A stretch of DNA of 64,000 nucleotides from Pseudomonadota bacterium (GCA_029572955.1 JAKPQE010000154.1:1-64000), one strand, 5' to 3'. Positions 1 to 9,327 are shown, numbered from the stretch's first letter. The notes: a model not told the origin generated them from the letters alone. Made by a program: numbers and translations.

Positions 1-37
1 CGGACGAGGCCGGGGCGCGGGCCGCGCGGCGCCGGGC

Positions 38-376
38 TCAGCCGCGCGGCGGCGGCGTCGGCGGAACGTAGCGAATCGGTTGGCCGGAGGTCATGCCATC
101 GGGCCCGGCAAGGGGACCGGTGGTGACGAAGGGCAGACGGGGCGGGCTGCAAAGACCGGCCGTAACGCAGGCCGCCGGGCAGAGGCAATCGCCCTGATCG
201 GAATGGCCGCAATCTTTCTCGCAGGGCAGGGCGGCGAGGTGCGTGGCCGGGTCGCGGGCGACCGCGGCGGCCGGTCCGCCATGCGCGGCATGACCGCCGG
301 CGCCCGACGAAGCGTCGACCGGCCCGCCGACGAAGGTCAGGCAAAGAAAGGCGAGGGCGAGAAAGGCACGCAGCAT
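38..376 (-). CDS. Small secreted cysteine-rich protein, function unknown
   Basis: The product is about 112 residues. A clear signal peptide (about residues 1-22: charged start, Leu/Ala/Phe-rich core) is followed by a His/Gly-rich stretch, six cysteines within about 25 residues, and a proline-rich tail. This suggests an exported, possibly metal-binding or disulfide-bonded protein. I chose the ATG at 376; a GTG two codons upstream (382) is an alternative. It lies about 100 bp downstream of the RND efflux gene on the same strand, so it may be co-transcribed with that operon. I do not recognise the family, and the metal link is only inferred from composition. Confidence 0.6.
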   Translation of the reverse strand: MLRAFLALAFLCLTFVGGPVDASSGAGGHAAHGGPAAAVARDPATHLAALPCEKDCGHSDQGDCLCPAACVTAGLCSPPRLPFVTTGPLAGPDGMTSGQPIRYVPPTPPPRG

Positions 377-485
377 GGACACCCGGCGACGATGATCGAC
401 GTCGGCCGGATGCTAGACCGCCGCCCGCCGCGCCGATAGTGGGCGGGCGATCACGATCGCGACATCGCGCGCGCCGGCGTCCTGG

Positions 486-3400
486 CTATTCGGCAGCATC
501 GCGCAGGCGCACGACGTTCTCGCCATTGCCGTTCTGCGGGGCCGGTCCGTCCGCTGCCTCGGCCGTGTCGGGCCCGGTACCAGCTTCGGTGTCGGCCTTG
601 CCGGCGTCGGCATCGGCGGCCGGCGGCCGGTCCCCGGCCGAGGCCATCATCGCCGAGGCGGTGGGCGCCGCCTTGATCCAGCCGCGCCGGGCGAGCCCTT
701 CGCGCCAGACGGTCGGGGCGGCCAGGAGCGTCGGCACCATCACCAGCGTCAGCAGCGTCGAGAAGGCGAGGCCGAAGATCACGGCGGTCGCCAGCTGCAC
801 CCACCAGCCGGCGGTGATCGAGCCGATCTGGGTGGCACGGGTGACGAAGTTGAAGTTGAGCTGCAGCGCCATCGGCACGAGGCCGGCGATGGTGGTGATG
901 GTGGTGAGCAAGATCGGCCGCAGCCGCTGCGCCGAGGTCTTCAGGATCGCCTCGATGGTCTCGATACCGTCCTTCCTGAAGCGGTCGTAGGTGTCGATGA
1001 GAACGATCGCGTTGTTGACGACGATGCCGGCCAGCGCCACGACGCCGGTGCCGGTCATGATGATCGAGAAGGTCTGGCCGGTGATCATCATGCCGATCAG
1101 CACGCCGAGGATCGACATGACCACGGTCGAGAGGGTGAGGGCGGTCTGGTAGAAGGAATTGAACTCGCTGACGAGGATGATGAACATCAGGAACAGCGAG
1201 CCGAGCATCGCCTTCATCAGGAAGGCGCCCGATTCCTTGGTTTCCTCGTCGGCGCCGCGGAAGCGGAAGACGATGTCCTCGGGCCAGGTCTCGCCGTCGA
1301 TCCAGCTCTGGATTTCCTTGACCTTTTCGTCGGCGAGAACGCCTTCGACGACGTTGGCCTTCACCGTCATGGTGTAGAGGCCGTCCTTGCGGGTGATCGA
1401 GGAAACCTTGGGCTCGGCGGTGCGGTCGACGAAATTGGCGATCGGCACGAGGCCGTTCGGCGTGCGCAGGCGCAGCTGGTCGAGGTCGTCGAGGGTGCGC
1501 TCGCCTTCCGGCAGGCGCACGCGGATTTCCACCTCGTCCTCCGAATCGTCGGGCCGGTACTTGCCGATCATCACGCCGTTGGTGACGAGCTGGACCATCG
1601 AGCCGACCGAGACGATGGCGGCGTTGAAGCGGCCGGCCTCCTCGCGGTCGATGGCGAGCTGCCATTCGATGCCGGGCAGGGGGCGGGTGTCCTCGATGTC
1701 GCGCAGGCCCGTGAAGCCGTTGTCGAATTGCGCGCGGACGCGGGCCGCGGTGACGGCGACCTCGTCGTAGTTGCGCGACTTGACCTCGAGGCGCACGTCC
1801 TTGCCGGTCGGCGGGCCACCCTCGATCTTGCGGGTCTCGACCTTGATGCCGGCGATCGGGGCGACGCGCTCGCGGATCTCCTCGAAGATCTCGCTCGCCG
1901 GGCGGCGGCAGCAGAAATCGGAGAATTCGAGATTCATCTCGCCGATGAGGTCGGCCGGCTTGTCCTGCACGTCGCCGAGCTTGACGCCGCCGTTGCGGCC
2001 GCCCGAGGCATAGGAGGTCATGACGACGTTCTTCAGGCCGTGAACGGCGAGGACCTCGCGTTCGACCTGGCCGACGAGATCGCGCGCCTCGATGGCCGAA
2101 AGATTGCCGCGGCCGGAGACCAGCACCACGGCCTGGTCGGGCTCTTCCTCGACGAAGAACTCGACGCCGTTGCCGTATCGGGTGAACAGCGTGACGATGA
2201 GAACCGCGACCGCGACCGCCCCGGCGAGGACGAGCCCGGGCCGGCGGATCAGCCGGGCGAGCAGGCGCACATAGGCGCCGGTCAGGCCCTTCACCCATTC
2301 GGGGTGGAAATGGTCGTCGCCGGAGAGCGAGCGGGCGAGTTCGACCTCGTGCGGGTCGGCCTTGGTGCGGCCGAGGAGGCCGCCCATCACCGGCAGGAAG
2401 ATCATCGCCGTGATCAGCGAGGCGCTGAGCACGATGATCACCATCTTCGGCAGGTAACCCATGAACTCGCCGGGCACGCCCGGCCACAGCAGCATTGGCA
2501 GGAAGGCGGCAAGGGTCGTCGCGGTCGAGGACATCACCGGCCACAGCATCAGCTTGGCGGCGCGGATATAGGCCTCGGTGCGGTGCATGCCCTCGGCGAT
2601 CTTGCGGTCGGCATATTCGACGACCACGATCGCGCCGTCGACGAGCATGCCGACGGTGAGCACCAGGCCGAACATCACCATCATGTTGAGGGTGATGCCG
2701 GTGAAGCCGAGGAACAGGAAGCCGACCATGAAGGAGGTCGGGATGGCGAGGCCGACGAGGAGGCCGGAGCGCGGGCCGAGGGCGGCGAGCACGATGACCA
2801 TGACGAGGAAGATCGCCGTCAGGATGGTCATCTCGAGCGAGCCGAGCACCTCGTAGATGAAGGTCGACTGGTCGAGCAGGAAGTCGACACGGATCGAGGA
2901 CGGCCAGTCCTTGGTGAACTCGGCGACGGCGCGGCGGACTTCCTGGTTGTTCTCGATGATGTTGGTGCCGACGCGCTTCTTGACCTGCACGGCGATCGCC
3001 GGCTTGCCGTTGACGCGGGTGAAGGTCGAGGGGTCCTTGAAGGTGCGGCGGATCTCGGCGACGTCGCCGAGGGTGACGACCGCCTCGCCGTTCTGGCGGA
3101 TCGGCAGCGAGTAGACGTCGGCGGCGGTCTCGACGAGGCCGGGAACCTTGAGGTTGAAGCGGCCCTTGCCGGTGTCGATGAAGCCGGCCGGAATGAGCTG
3201 GTTGTTGCGGGCGAGCGAGTCCAGCAGCTCCTGCTGGGTGATGTCGTAGGACTCCAGCTTCATCATGTCGATGACGACCTCGAGGAGTTCCTCGCGGTGG
3301 CCGGAGAGATCGGCCTCGAGCACGCTCGAAATCGCCTCGAGACGATCCTTGAGGCGGCGCGCATGGGCATAGAGCGTGCGTTCCGGCACGTCGCCCGACA

Positions 3401-3830
3401 CGGCGACGATGATCGTCGGGATGAGGCTGAAATTGGTCTCGAAGATCTGCGGCTCGTCGGCCTCGTCGGGCAGTTCGGCTCTCGCCTGGTCGACCTTGTC
3501 GCGCACGTCCGAGAGCGCCTGGTCCTTGTCGAAGTCGATGTTGAACTCGAGCACCACGCCGGCGTGGCCCTCGCTGGCGACGGCGGTCACTTCCTTCAGG
3601 CCGTCGAGGCCGCGCAGCTGGGTTTCGAGCGGGCGCACCAGCAGCCGCTCGGCATCCTCGGGCGAGATGCCCTGCTGGGTGACAGAGACGTAGAAGACCG
3701 GCACGTCGATGTCGGGATTGGCTTCCTTGGGGATGCTGACATAGGCGGCGATGCCGGCGAGGAACATCACCACCATCATGGTCAGCACCGACCGCGGCCG
3801 GCGCAGGATGGATTCGAGAACGGAGTTCAT
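486..3830 (-). CDS. RND-family multidrug efflux permease (HAE1/AcrB type)
   Basis: This 1114-residue inner-membrane proton-driven pump would export drugs or other amphiphiles through a tripartite complex. The N-terminal helix follows the motif SILRRPRSVLTMMVVMFLAG. Two large periplasmic loops separate two sets of about six helices, and the TM4 motif GMLVDGAIVVVEYADRK matches the AcrB proton-relay region, with one Asp where AcrB has two adjacent ones. The length fits the family (about 1030-1100). The C-terminal tail of about 60 residues is Ala/Asp-rich and looks disordered. The start codon overlaps the membrane-fusion gene stop (ATGA), so the two are translationally coupled. No outer-membrane channel gene is adjacent. 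Confidence 0.93.
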   Translation of the reverse strand: MNSVLESILRRPRSVLTMMVVMFLAGIAAYVSIPKEANPDIDVPVFYVSVTQQGISPEDAERLLVRPLETQLRGLDGLKEVTAVASEGHAGVVLEFNIDFDKDQALSDVRDKVDQARAELPDEADEPQIFETNFSLIPTIIVAVSGDVPERTLYAHARRLKDRLEAISSVLEADLSGHREELLEVVIDMMKLESYDITQQELLDSLARNNQLIPAGFIDTGKGRFNLKVPGLVETAADVYSLPIRQNGEAVVTLGDVAEIRRTFKDPSTFTRVNGKPAIAVQVKKRVGTNIIENNQEVRRAVAEFTKDWPSSIRVDFLLDQSTFIYEVLGSLEMTILTAIFLVMVIVLAALGPRSGLLVGLAIPTSFMVGFLFLGFTGITLNMMVMFGLVLTVGMLVDGAIVVVEYADRKIAEGMHRTEAYIRAAKLMLWPVMSSTATTLAAFLPMLLWPGVPGEFMGYLPKMVIIVLSASLITAMIFLPVMGGLLGRTKADPHEVELARSLSGDDHFHPEWVKGLTGAYVRLLARLIRRPGLVLAGAVAVAVLIVTLFTRYGNGVEFFVEEEPDQAVVLVSGRGNLSAIEARDLVGQVEREVLAVHGLKNVVMTSYASGGRNGGVKLGDVQDKPADLIGEMNLEFSDFCCRRPASEIFEEIRERVAPIAGIKVETRKIEGGPPTGKDVRLEVKSRNYDEVAVTAARVRAQFDNGFTGLRDIEDTRPLPGIEWQLAIDREEAGRFNAAIVSVGSMVQLVTNGVMIGKYRPDDSEDEVEIRVRLPEGERTLDDLDQLRLRTPNGLVPIANFVDRTAEPKVSSITRKDGLYTMTVKANVVEGVLADEKVKEIQSWIDGETWPEDIVFRFRGADEETKESGAFLMKAMLGSLFLMFIILVSEFNSFYQTALTLSTVVMSILGVLIGMMITGQTFSIIMTGTGVVALAGIVVNNAIVLIDTYDRFRKDGIETIEAILKTSAQRLRPILLTTITTIAGLVPMALQLNFNFVTRATQIGSITAGWWVQLATAVIFGLAFSTLLTLVMVPTLLAAPTVWREGLARRGWIKAAPTASAMMASAGDRPPAADADAGKADTEAGTGPDTAEAADGPAPQNGNGENVVRLRDAAE

Positions 3831-4945
3831 TTGCCGGCCTCCGTTTCGGCGATTTCGACGACGCTGCCGGCCTTGACGTATTCCTGGCCAACGGTGATCA
3901 GCGTGGCTTCATCGGGAAGGCCGCCGATCCACATGCCGTTTTCCGACTGGCCGAGGATGGCGACGGGCAGGAACGCGACCTTGCCGGTGGCCCGGTCGGC
4001 GGTGCGCACCCCGACGCGGCCCTGATCGTCGAGGACGAGGATCGCTGGCGAGACGAGATGGCCGCGGACCGGGGCGAGCGGGATCTCGGCAAGGGCGGTG
4101 ACGCCGTCGCGCAAGGCACCGTCCGGGTTCGGCGCGTCGATGTCGACGCGGAAGGTGCGGGTGGCCGCGTCGGCGGCCGGGGCGATGTAGCGGATGCGGC
4201 CGGTGACCGTCTCGCCGGTGACGAGGCGGGCGCTCGCCTCCATGCCGAGCGAGAGCTTGGCGACGTCGCGCTCGGAGACCTGGCCGATGATCAGCATCGG
4301 ATCGGCGTCGATGACGGTGGCGCAGGTGGCGCCGGCCGACAGGAGGTCGCCGACCTCGGCGATCGGGCTGGCGACGGTTCCGGCGATCGGGCTTTTTATC
4401 TCGGTGCGGGAAAGTTCGATCTCGGCTTCGGAAACGGTGGCGCCGGCGGCGTCGAGGGAGGCTTTCAGGGCCTTGACGCGGGTCTCGGCGGTAAAGCCGC
4501 GCTCGGAGAGGTGGCTGGCGGCGCTGTAGTCGAACTCGGCCTGGGCGAGGGCGGCGCGGGCCTGGGCGAGACGCGCCTCGCGGGCGCCGCGGTCGAGCGC
4601 GCAGAGGAGATCGCCGACGGCGACCTTGGCGCCCTTCTGGACCGGACGGGCGGTGACGAGGCCGGCGGTCTCGGCGCGGACGGCGACCGTCGCGTCGGCC
4701 TCGGTGCGGCCGCGCAGCATCAGCGAGGAGCGCCGGTCGGTGGCGTGGAAGGTCTCGACGGCGACGCGGAACGGCTTTTCGGGTCCGGCCTCGCCGATGG
4801 TGGTGGCGATGCCGTCCTCGTTCGGCGTCAGGCTGTCGGCGCTCGGCGTGCCGGCGACGATGACCTCGCCGGTCGCCATCCAGGCGACGACGACGGCGCA
4901 GATGACGGCGGCCAGAATGTGGGACGATCGGATGCGTTTCATCAT
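3827..4945 (-). CDS. RND efflux periplasmic adaptor (membrane fusion protein, HlyD/AcrA family)
   Basis: The 372-residue adaptor would link the RND pump to an outer-membrane channel. An N-terminal membrane anchor (about residues 9-27) precedes a lipoyl-like half motif, an alpha-hairpin rich in Ala/Glu (about 110-165), the second lipoyl half (PIAGTVASPIAEVGDLLSAG), then beta-barrel and membrane-proximal domains. It sits between the PadR gene (28-bp gap) and the pump (4-bp overlap), giving the order regulator-adaptor-pump on one transcript. Confidence 0.9.
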   Translation of the reverse strand: MMKRIRSSHILAAVICAVVVAWMATGEVIVAGTPSADSLTPNEDGIATTIGEAGPEKPFRVAVETFHATDRRSSLMLRGRTEADATVAVRAETAGLVTARPVQKGAKVAVGDLLCALDRGAREARLAQARAALAQAEFDYSAASHLSERGFTAETRVKALKASLDAAGATVSEAEIELSRTEIKSPIAGTVASPIAEVGDLLSAGATCATVIDADPMLIIGQVSERDVAKLSLGMEASARLVTGETVTGRIRYIAPAADAATRTFRVDIDAPNPDGALRDGVTALAEIPLAPVRGHLVSPAILVLDDQGRVGVRTADRATGKVAFLPVAILGQSENGMWIGGLPDEATLITVGQEYVKAGSVVEIAETEAGK

Positions 4946-4973
4946 CGCTCGAGGTTCCGTCTTTCGGGGCCGG

Positions 4974-5519
4974 TCATTCGGCGGCCGCTGCGGCCGGGGG
5001 CATGGCGAGGGCTTCGAGGGAAGCGCGGTTTTCCTTCAGGTAAGCAAGCGACGTGCGCATGCAAGCCAGTCCGTAATTGACCACCCAGCATGTGCCCGGA
5101 TGGTCACAGTCGGCGGCGATCAGTCCGAGTTGCTCGATCTCGGTCTCGAGCTGGGCGACCTGCGTGTCGATCGCGCGGCGGATCACCTGGGGGTTCTGCA
5201 GGTCGGCGCACATGGCGATCAGCAGGAATTCGGAGCGGAAGATGTCGCGCGCCGGCGGCTGGGCCAGCGCCTCGCGGAAGGCGGCCCGGCCGGCATCGGT
5301 GATGGCGTAGATCTTCTTGGCCGGCTTGCCGGCCTGGGTTTCGAGCCGACCGGTGACAAGGCCCTCGCTCTCGAGCTTGTTCAGGGCCGGATAGATCGCG
5401 CCGAAGCTGGCATAGACGAAATAGGAGAAGTCGCCCTCGGTCGAGAGCTTGCGGATCTCGTAGCCGCTGGCCTCGCCGAAGGAGAGGATCGCAAGGCAGA
5501 TGGTGCGTACATTCATCAT
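4974..5519 (-). CDS. PadR-family transcriptional regulator
   Basis: The 181-residue protein has the PadR winged helix at about residues 5-80 (CLAILSFGEASGYEIRKL, then YPALNKLESEGLVTG and the wing KKIYAITDAGRAAF), followed by a helical C-terminal dimerisation domain (Vir_act_alpha_C-like) containing three cysteines. I start it at the tandem ATGs at 5519/5516 because a GGGAAG ribosome site lies about 8-10 bases upstream; an in-frame longer reading to 5603 has no such site. It is the first gene of the efflux operon and probably represses it, releasing on binding of a pump substrate. The palindrome just upstream is the likely operator. Confidence 0.88.
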   Translation of the reverse strand: MMNVRTICLAILSFGEASGYEIRKLSTEGDFSYFVYASFGAIYPALNKLESEGLVTGRLETQAGKPAKKIYAITDAGRAAFREALAQPPARDIFRSEFLLIAMCADLQNPQVIRRAIDTQVAQLETEIEQLGLIAADCDHPGTCWVVNYGLACMRTSLAYLKENRASLEALAMPPAAAAAE

Positions 5520-5604
5520 GGCCGGCCGGTCTTCCCGTTGTCGTCGCCGCCGCGGCGCGAAGGGCCGAGGTCCGCCCTCGCATCGCGCGGCCATTTCAGC
5601 CACC

Positions 5605-5636
5605 TATGCTTGCTCGCCATATGACAGTCAAGCATA
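5605..5636 (-). promoter_or_regulatory. Palindromic operator and overlapping promoter of the PadR-RND operon
   Basis: TATGCTTG (5605-5612) and CAAGCATA (5629-5636) form a perfect 8-bp inverted repeat with a 16-bp spacer centred on CATATG. On the minus strand TTGACT and CATAGG, 17 bp apart, fit a sigma70 promoter inside the same segment. A symmetric site over the promoter, about 90 bp before the regulator start, is the expected layout for autorepression by PadR. The rest of 5637-5812 shows no gene. Confidence 0.55.
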
Positions 5637-5812
5637 TTCTCGTTCGATAGATTAACGCCCCCTTGGCGGCCGGACGGAGCCGCCCGGCGCGGCCCGCGAC
5701 GCGGTGGCCATGACAATTCTCGTTGGCAGTCGGCTGCGGGCGTGGTTTCCTGAGATTCGACGATGCGGCCGTGCAGCGGTCGGCGAGGGTATTTGACGTG
5801 GGAGGACCGACC

Positions 5813-6178
5813 ATGTTCGAAGGTGCCAGGAAGTTGCTCGGCAACCCGCTCATCAAGCTGTTGGCGATCAACGCGGCGGCCGGCACCACGGCGGCGGCCG
5901 TGGCGGTGGCGGCGCTGCTCTATAGCGATCCGCACGGCATCGCGACGCTGATCCTCGAATCCTCGAACCCGGTCCTGCCGATCGCCCTGCTTTTCGCGGG
6001 CTTCACGATCACGCTGGCGGCGGTGGCGATGGGCGTCGCGGTGATGACGCTGCCCTATGATCGCGACTACGGCACGGGCCGTGGCCTCGGCGTCGAGGCC
6101 GTCGACGAGGACGAATTCGAGCCGATGCTGGTGCCGGTTCCGGTGCGCAAGAACGAGGCGCGGACGCTCGGCCGCTGA
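5813..6178 (+). CDS. Small inner-membrane protein, function unknown
   Basis: The 121-residue protein has two probable transmembrane helices (about residues 15-40 and 55-80) and an acidic, proline-containing cytosolic tail. ATG 5813 is preceded by GGAGG at a good distance. A rho-independent terminator lies about 65 bp after the stop, so it looks like a single-gene unit, divergent from the PadR operon. I do not recognise the family. Confidence 0.65.
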   Translation: MFEGARKLLGNPLIKLLAINAAAGTTAAAVAVAALLYSDPHGIATLILESSNPVLPIALLFAGFTITLAAVAMGVAVMTLPYDRDYGTGRGLGVEAVDEDEFEPMLVPVPVRKNEARTLGR

Positions 6179-6244
6179 CAGGGACGCTGCGGCGGCGACA
6201 GCCGTCGCGAAAAGCGCTTTTCGCAAGGCGCCACACCGTGTAGA

Positions 6245-6287
6245 AGCCGCTCGCCCGGGCCAGACGCGCCGGGTCGGCGGCTTTTTT
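6245..6287 (+). terminator. Rho-independent terminator
   Basis: A GC-rich stem (AGCCG..CCCGG pairing with CCGGG..CGGCT) runs straight into six T residues (6282-6287). It ends the 5813-6178 unit and separates it from the DUF486 gene. Confidence 0.75.
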
Positions 6288-6348
6288 CGTGCCTTGCCCG
6301 TCGCGCCGCGAGGCTGCGCCGAGCCGGCCCCGAGCGGAGGGTGGTGCG

Positions 6349-6705
6349 GTGTTGCGGTGGCTCGTTTCGCCGGCGGTCCTGCCGGTCGTTCTCCTCGTCT
6401 TTTCCAATCTCTTCATGACCGTCGCCTGGTACGGCCACCTGAAGTTCAAGGGTGCGCCGCTCGCCGTCGCGGTGATGGCGAGCTGGTCGATCGCGTTCGT
6501 CGAATACTGGCTGGCGGTGCCGGCGAACCGGATCGGCCACGCGGTCTACAGCGCCGCCGAGCTGAAGACGATGCAGGAGGTGATCACCCTCGTGGTCTTC
6601 GCCGGCTTCTCGGTCGTCTACCTGAAGGAGCCGCTCGGCTGGAACCACGCGCTCGGCTTCCTGCTGATCGGCTCCGGCGCCTGGCTCATCTTCCAGCGCC
6701 CGTGA
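6349..6705 (+). CDS. DUF486 (DMT-superfamily-like) small membrane protein
   Basis: The protein is about 118 residues with four predicted helices. The DUF486 signature is visible: FSNLFMTVAWYGHLKF, a central ASWSIAFVEYWLAVPANRIG and a C-terminal YLKEPLGWNHALGFLLIGSG. I chose GTG 6349 because GGAGG lies 8-13 bases upstream and the resulting length fits the family; a longer reading from 6289 adds a non-conserved Arg/Pro tail. DUF486 proteins resemble small EmrE-like transporters, but no substrate is known. Confidence 0.85.
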   Translation: MLRWLVSPAVLPVVLLVFSNLFMTVAWYGHLKFKGAPLAVAVMASWSIAFVEYWLAVPANRIGHAVYSAAELKTMQEVITLVVFAGFSVVYLKEPLGWNHALGFLLIGSGAWLIFQRP

Positions 6706-6767
6706 GGCGCCGTGCCGGCCCGCGCGACGGCCCCATCGGCCCTTGCCCGCGCGGGCGTTCGAACCTT

Positions 6768-6790
6768 CGATCGACCCATCGGGTCGATCG
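6768..6790. terminator. Palindrome between convergent genes, possible bidirectional terminator
   Basis: GATCGACCC (6769-6777) and GGGTCGATC (6781-6789) pair around a 3-base loop, extendable by one pair. It lies between the convergent DUF486 and MarC genes. There is no T-tract on either side, so termination activity is only inferred from position. Confidence 0.4.
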
Positions 6791-6814
6791 CTGCCGTCGG
6801 CACGGCACCGGCTC

Positions 6815-7441
6815 TCACCCGCGGGCGAAGGCGAGGATGCCGTCGGCGACGTATTGCACGGCGAGGGCGGCGAGGATGACGCCGAGCAGCCGGGTCAGGA
6901 CGATGCGGCCGGTATCGCCGAGCAGGCGCTCGATCCTGCCGGCGGCGAGGAAGACGACGAGGCAGGAGGCGACGAGGACGGCCGCGACGAGGGCGATCTC
7001 GCCGACGACGAGCGCGTCCGGGGCGCGGGCGGCAAGCAGGATCGTCGCCGAAATCGCGCCGGGGCCGGCGATCAGCGGGATTGCCAGCGGGAACACCGCG
7101 AGATGGCCGACGTCCTCGTGGGTCAGCGCCCGCTCGACGCTCTCGGCCTTGCGCCGCTCGCGGCGCTCGAAGACCATCTCGAAGGCGATGGCAAAGAGCA
7201 AGAGGCCGCCGGCGATGCGGAAGGCCGGCATGGTGATGCCGAAGAAATCGAGAAGCCTCTGGCCGACGACGGCAAAGACCACCAGCACGGCGCCGGCGAC
7301 GATGACGGCCCGGATGGCGGTCTGGCGACGCTGCTCCGAGGTCATGCCGCGGGTGACGGCGAGGAACACCGGCGCCATGCCGATCGGGTCGATCGTCACG
7401 AACAGGGTGACGAGCGCCTGGGCGAACAGTTCCGTCGGCAT
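6815..7441 (-). CDS. MarC family integral membrane protein (UPF0056)
   Basis: The 208-residue protein has six hydrophobic helices and the family motifs FVTIDPIGMAPVFLAVTRG near the N-terminus, GGLLLFAIAFEMVF, and FPLAIPLIAGPGAISATILL around residues 115-135. Length and layout match MarC proteins. The physiological role of the family is not established; the original link to multiple antibiotic resistance was withdrawn. It lies about 30 bp downstream of the nucleotidase gene on the same strand. Confidence 0.88.
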   Translation of the reverse strand: MPTELFAQALVTLFVTIDPIGMAPVFLAVTRGMTSEQRRQTAIRAVIVAGAVLVVFAVVGQRLLDFFGITMPAFRIAGGLLLFAIAFEMVFERRERRKAESVERALTHEDVGHLAVFPLAIPLIAGPGAISATILLAARAPDALVVGEIALVAAVLVASCLVVFLAAGRIERLLGDTGRIVLTRLLGVILAALAVQYVADGILAFARG

Positions 7442-7471
7442 CGGCGGTCTCCTTGACGGGGCGCGTCAGTT

Positions 7472-9022
7472 CTATTTCGGTGCCGCGCCGCGCCCGACGA
7501 GGATGCGACCCTCGACGGTCGGGGCGACGGTTTCCTTGCCGCGAATGTAGCTCATCACGTGATTGGCGATGAGCTTGGCGTTGACGTCGCCGATCCTGAT
7601 GGTCGCCTTTTTCAACGCGGTATAGCCGTCGCCGCCGCGGGCGAGGAAGTCGTTCGTCGCCAGCAGGTATTCGCGGGCCGGGTCGAGCGGACTGCCGGCG
7701 ATCTCGACGGCGACGACGCGCTCGCCGGCGGGGCGGGTGAGGTCGGCCTTGACGGTCATGCCGGAGACCTGCGGGAAACCGCCGGTGAGGTTCTCGGCCT
7801 TGGCGAAGCCCTGCTCGAGCGCTGCCTGGAGGTCGGCGCCGGTGATCGCCAGCACGAAGGTCAGATTGCCGAAGGGCAGCTCGGCGAGGACGTCGCGGCG
7901 GGTGATCTCGGTGCCGGCCGGATAGAGCCGGTTCGCCCGGAGGCCGCCGCCGTTGAGGATCGCCACCTCGGCGCCGGTCTCGGCGCGGATGGCGTCGGCA
8001 TAGAGGTTGCCGATCGCCGCCTCGCCGCCGCGCACTGCCGCGTTGCGGCTGTCGAGTTCGGTCTCGGTCTTGCCGATCGGCACGTCGAGCTCTTTCGACA
8101 GCACCTCGCTGTAGCCGGCGATCTTGGCCTCGGTGGCGATGTCGATCGGTGCGGTGACCGTGTCGAGGATGCGGAAGTCCGGCCACCAGCGCAGCTTGCG
8201 GCCCTTCTCGGTCTCGGTGACCGTGACGGTGACGTCGACGGCGGTCATGTAGAAGCCGTCCTGCATCGCCTCGGCGAAGGCGACCTTGCCGTTATAGGCG
8301 ACGAGGAGGTCGTGGTCGTCGCCCGAGAGGATGATATCGGCGCCGGAGGCATCGATGAGCTGGCGGTCGATCTCGCGGCGTTCGTGGACGAGCAGCACGA
8401 CGAGGTCGATGCCCTTGGCCCGCATCGCGGCGACCTCGCGCACGGCGGTGTCGAGCGAGGACTGGAAGGCAAGGTCCGGCCCCGGCGAGGAGCGCACGGC
8501 ATTGTCCTCGGCGGTGAGCCCGATGACGCCGACCTTGACGCCGTCGAACTCGAAGACCTTGTTCGGCGCGACGCCCTTGACCGGCGAGCCGTCGGCCATG
8601 GTCATGTTGGCGGCCAGCACCGGGAAGGTCGCCTCGGCCATGCGCTTCAGGAAGACCTCGGTGCCGAAGTCGAACTCGTGGTTGCCGGGGACGAAGAGAT
8701 CCGGCGGCTCGGTGTTGATGAGGTCGATCATCGACTCGCCCTTGTCGAGGCCGGACATCAGCGAGGGCGAGATGGTGTCGCCGCCATGGACGACGAGGAG
8801 GTTCTTGCGGGCGCCGCGCTCGGCGGCGATGACGCCGTTGATGCGGGACATGCCGCCGCGATCGTCGTCGTTCGGGCCCATCTCGTAGACGTCGCAATAG
8901 AGCAGGAAGCTGATCCGCGTCGTCATCGTCGCTTCGGCAAGCGCGCTGCCGAGCGTTGCGGCAAGGAGGCCGAGGGCGAGCAGCGGCGCGGCAAGTAAAG
9001 CCTGTCTCTTGATCGGATTCAT
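7472..9022 (-). CDS. Periplasmic bifunctional metallophosphatase/5'-nucleotidase
   Basis: The 516-residue protein is likely to hydrolyse 5'-nucleotides or related phosphoesters in the periplasm. A signal peptide (about 1-29) precedes a calcineurin-like metallophosphoesterase domain with GGDTIS, GNHEFDFG, LLVHERREID and GDDHD, then a 5'-nucleotidase C-terminal domain (about 300-480: AAIGNLYADAIRAETGAEVA, NGGGLR, LATNDFLARGGDGY). The first metal motif reads CDVYEM instead of the usual DxH; I recall DIY-type variants in related proteins. It probably leads a two-gene transcript with marC. Confidence 0.88.
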   Translation of the reverse strand: MNPIKRQALLAAPLLALGLLAATLGSALAEATMTTRISFLLYCDVYEMGPNDDDRGGMSRINGVIAAERGARKNLLVVHGGDTISPSLMSGLDKGESMIDLINTEPPDLFVPGNHEFDFGTEVFLKRMAEATFPVLAANMTMADGSPVKGVAPNKVFEFDGVKVGVIGLTAEDNAVRSSPGPDLAFQSSLDTAVREVAAMRAKGIDLVVLLVHERREIDRQLIDASGADIILSGDDHDLLVAYNGKVAFAEAMQDGFYMTAVDVTVTVTETEKGRKLRWWPDFRILDTVTAPIDIATEAKIAGYSEVLSKELDVPIGKTETELDSRNAAVRGGEAAIGNLYADAIRAETGAEVAILNGGGLRANRLYPAGTEITRRDVLAELPFGNLTFVLAITGADLQAALEQGFAKAENLTGGFPQVSGMTVKADLTRPAGERVVAVEIAGSPLDPAREYLLATNDFLARGGDGYTALKKATIRIGDVNAKLIANHVMSYIRGKETVAPTVEGRILVGRGAAPK

Positions 9023-9187
9023 CTTGGCGCGCTCCTCTGTCTGTTTTGGTTCTGCAAGGTTGTGGCCGGCCTCTTCCCAACGACCGGCTGAAACGCCGTC
9101 CGGTGCCGCCGGTCAGCCGTGCCTTTGCCGCGAGCCGCGGCCGGGCCGCGACAAGGCCCGGACGGCATTCGATAATATATTGAATCT

Positions 9188-9204
9188 GCTTCCTTATTGG
9201 AAGC
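9188..9204. repeat. Inverted repeat in the 9023-9363 intergenic region
   Basis: GCTTCC and GGAAGC (9188-9193 and 9199-9204) flank TTATT. They sit in the AT-richest part of the gap between the divergent nucleotidase and TAXI genes, which holds no gene. It may be a regulator site for the nucleotidase; its role is unknown. Confidence 0.3.
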
Positions 9205-9297
9205 GTCAAGGCGCTGCCTGGCCGGGCCGGCGGACGGTATCCGACGTCGTCGCGCCGCAGTGGTCGCGCCGAGTATTAAGGTTAATTTTGTATGAAA

Positions 9298-9327
9298 TTA
9301 GTAGCGTCCTCAAATATCAACTAGAAT
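9298..9327 (+). promoter_or_regulatory. Putative promoter of the TAXI gene
   Basis: TTAGTA and TAGAAT are separated by 18 bp within an unusually AT-rich stretch (9279-9330), about 37 bp before ATG 9364. This is a reading by eye only. Confidence 0.35.

Noticed and set aside
1728-4025. 765-codon open frame on the plus strand
   Set aside because: It lies antisense to the RND pump and adaptor genes, has Asp/His/Glu-rich non-protein-like composition and no ribosome site. It arises from codon bias in GC-rich DNA.
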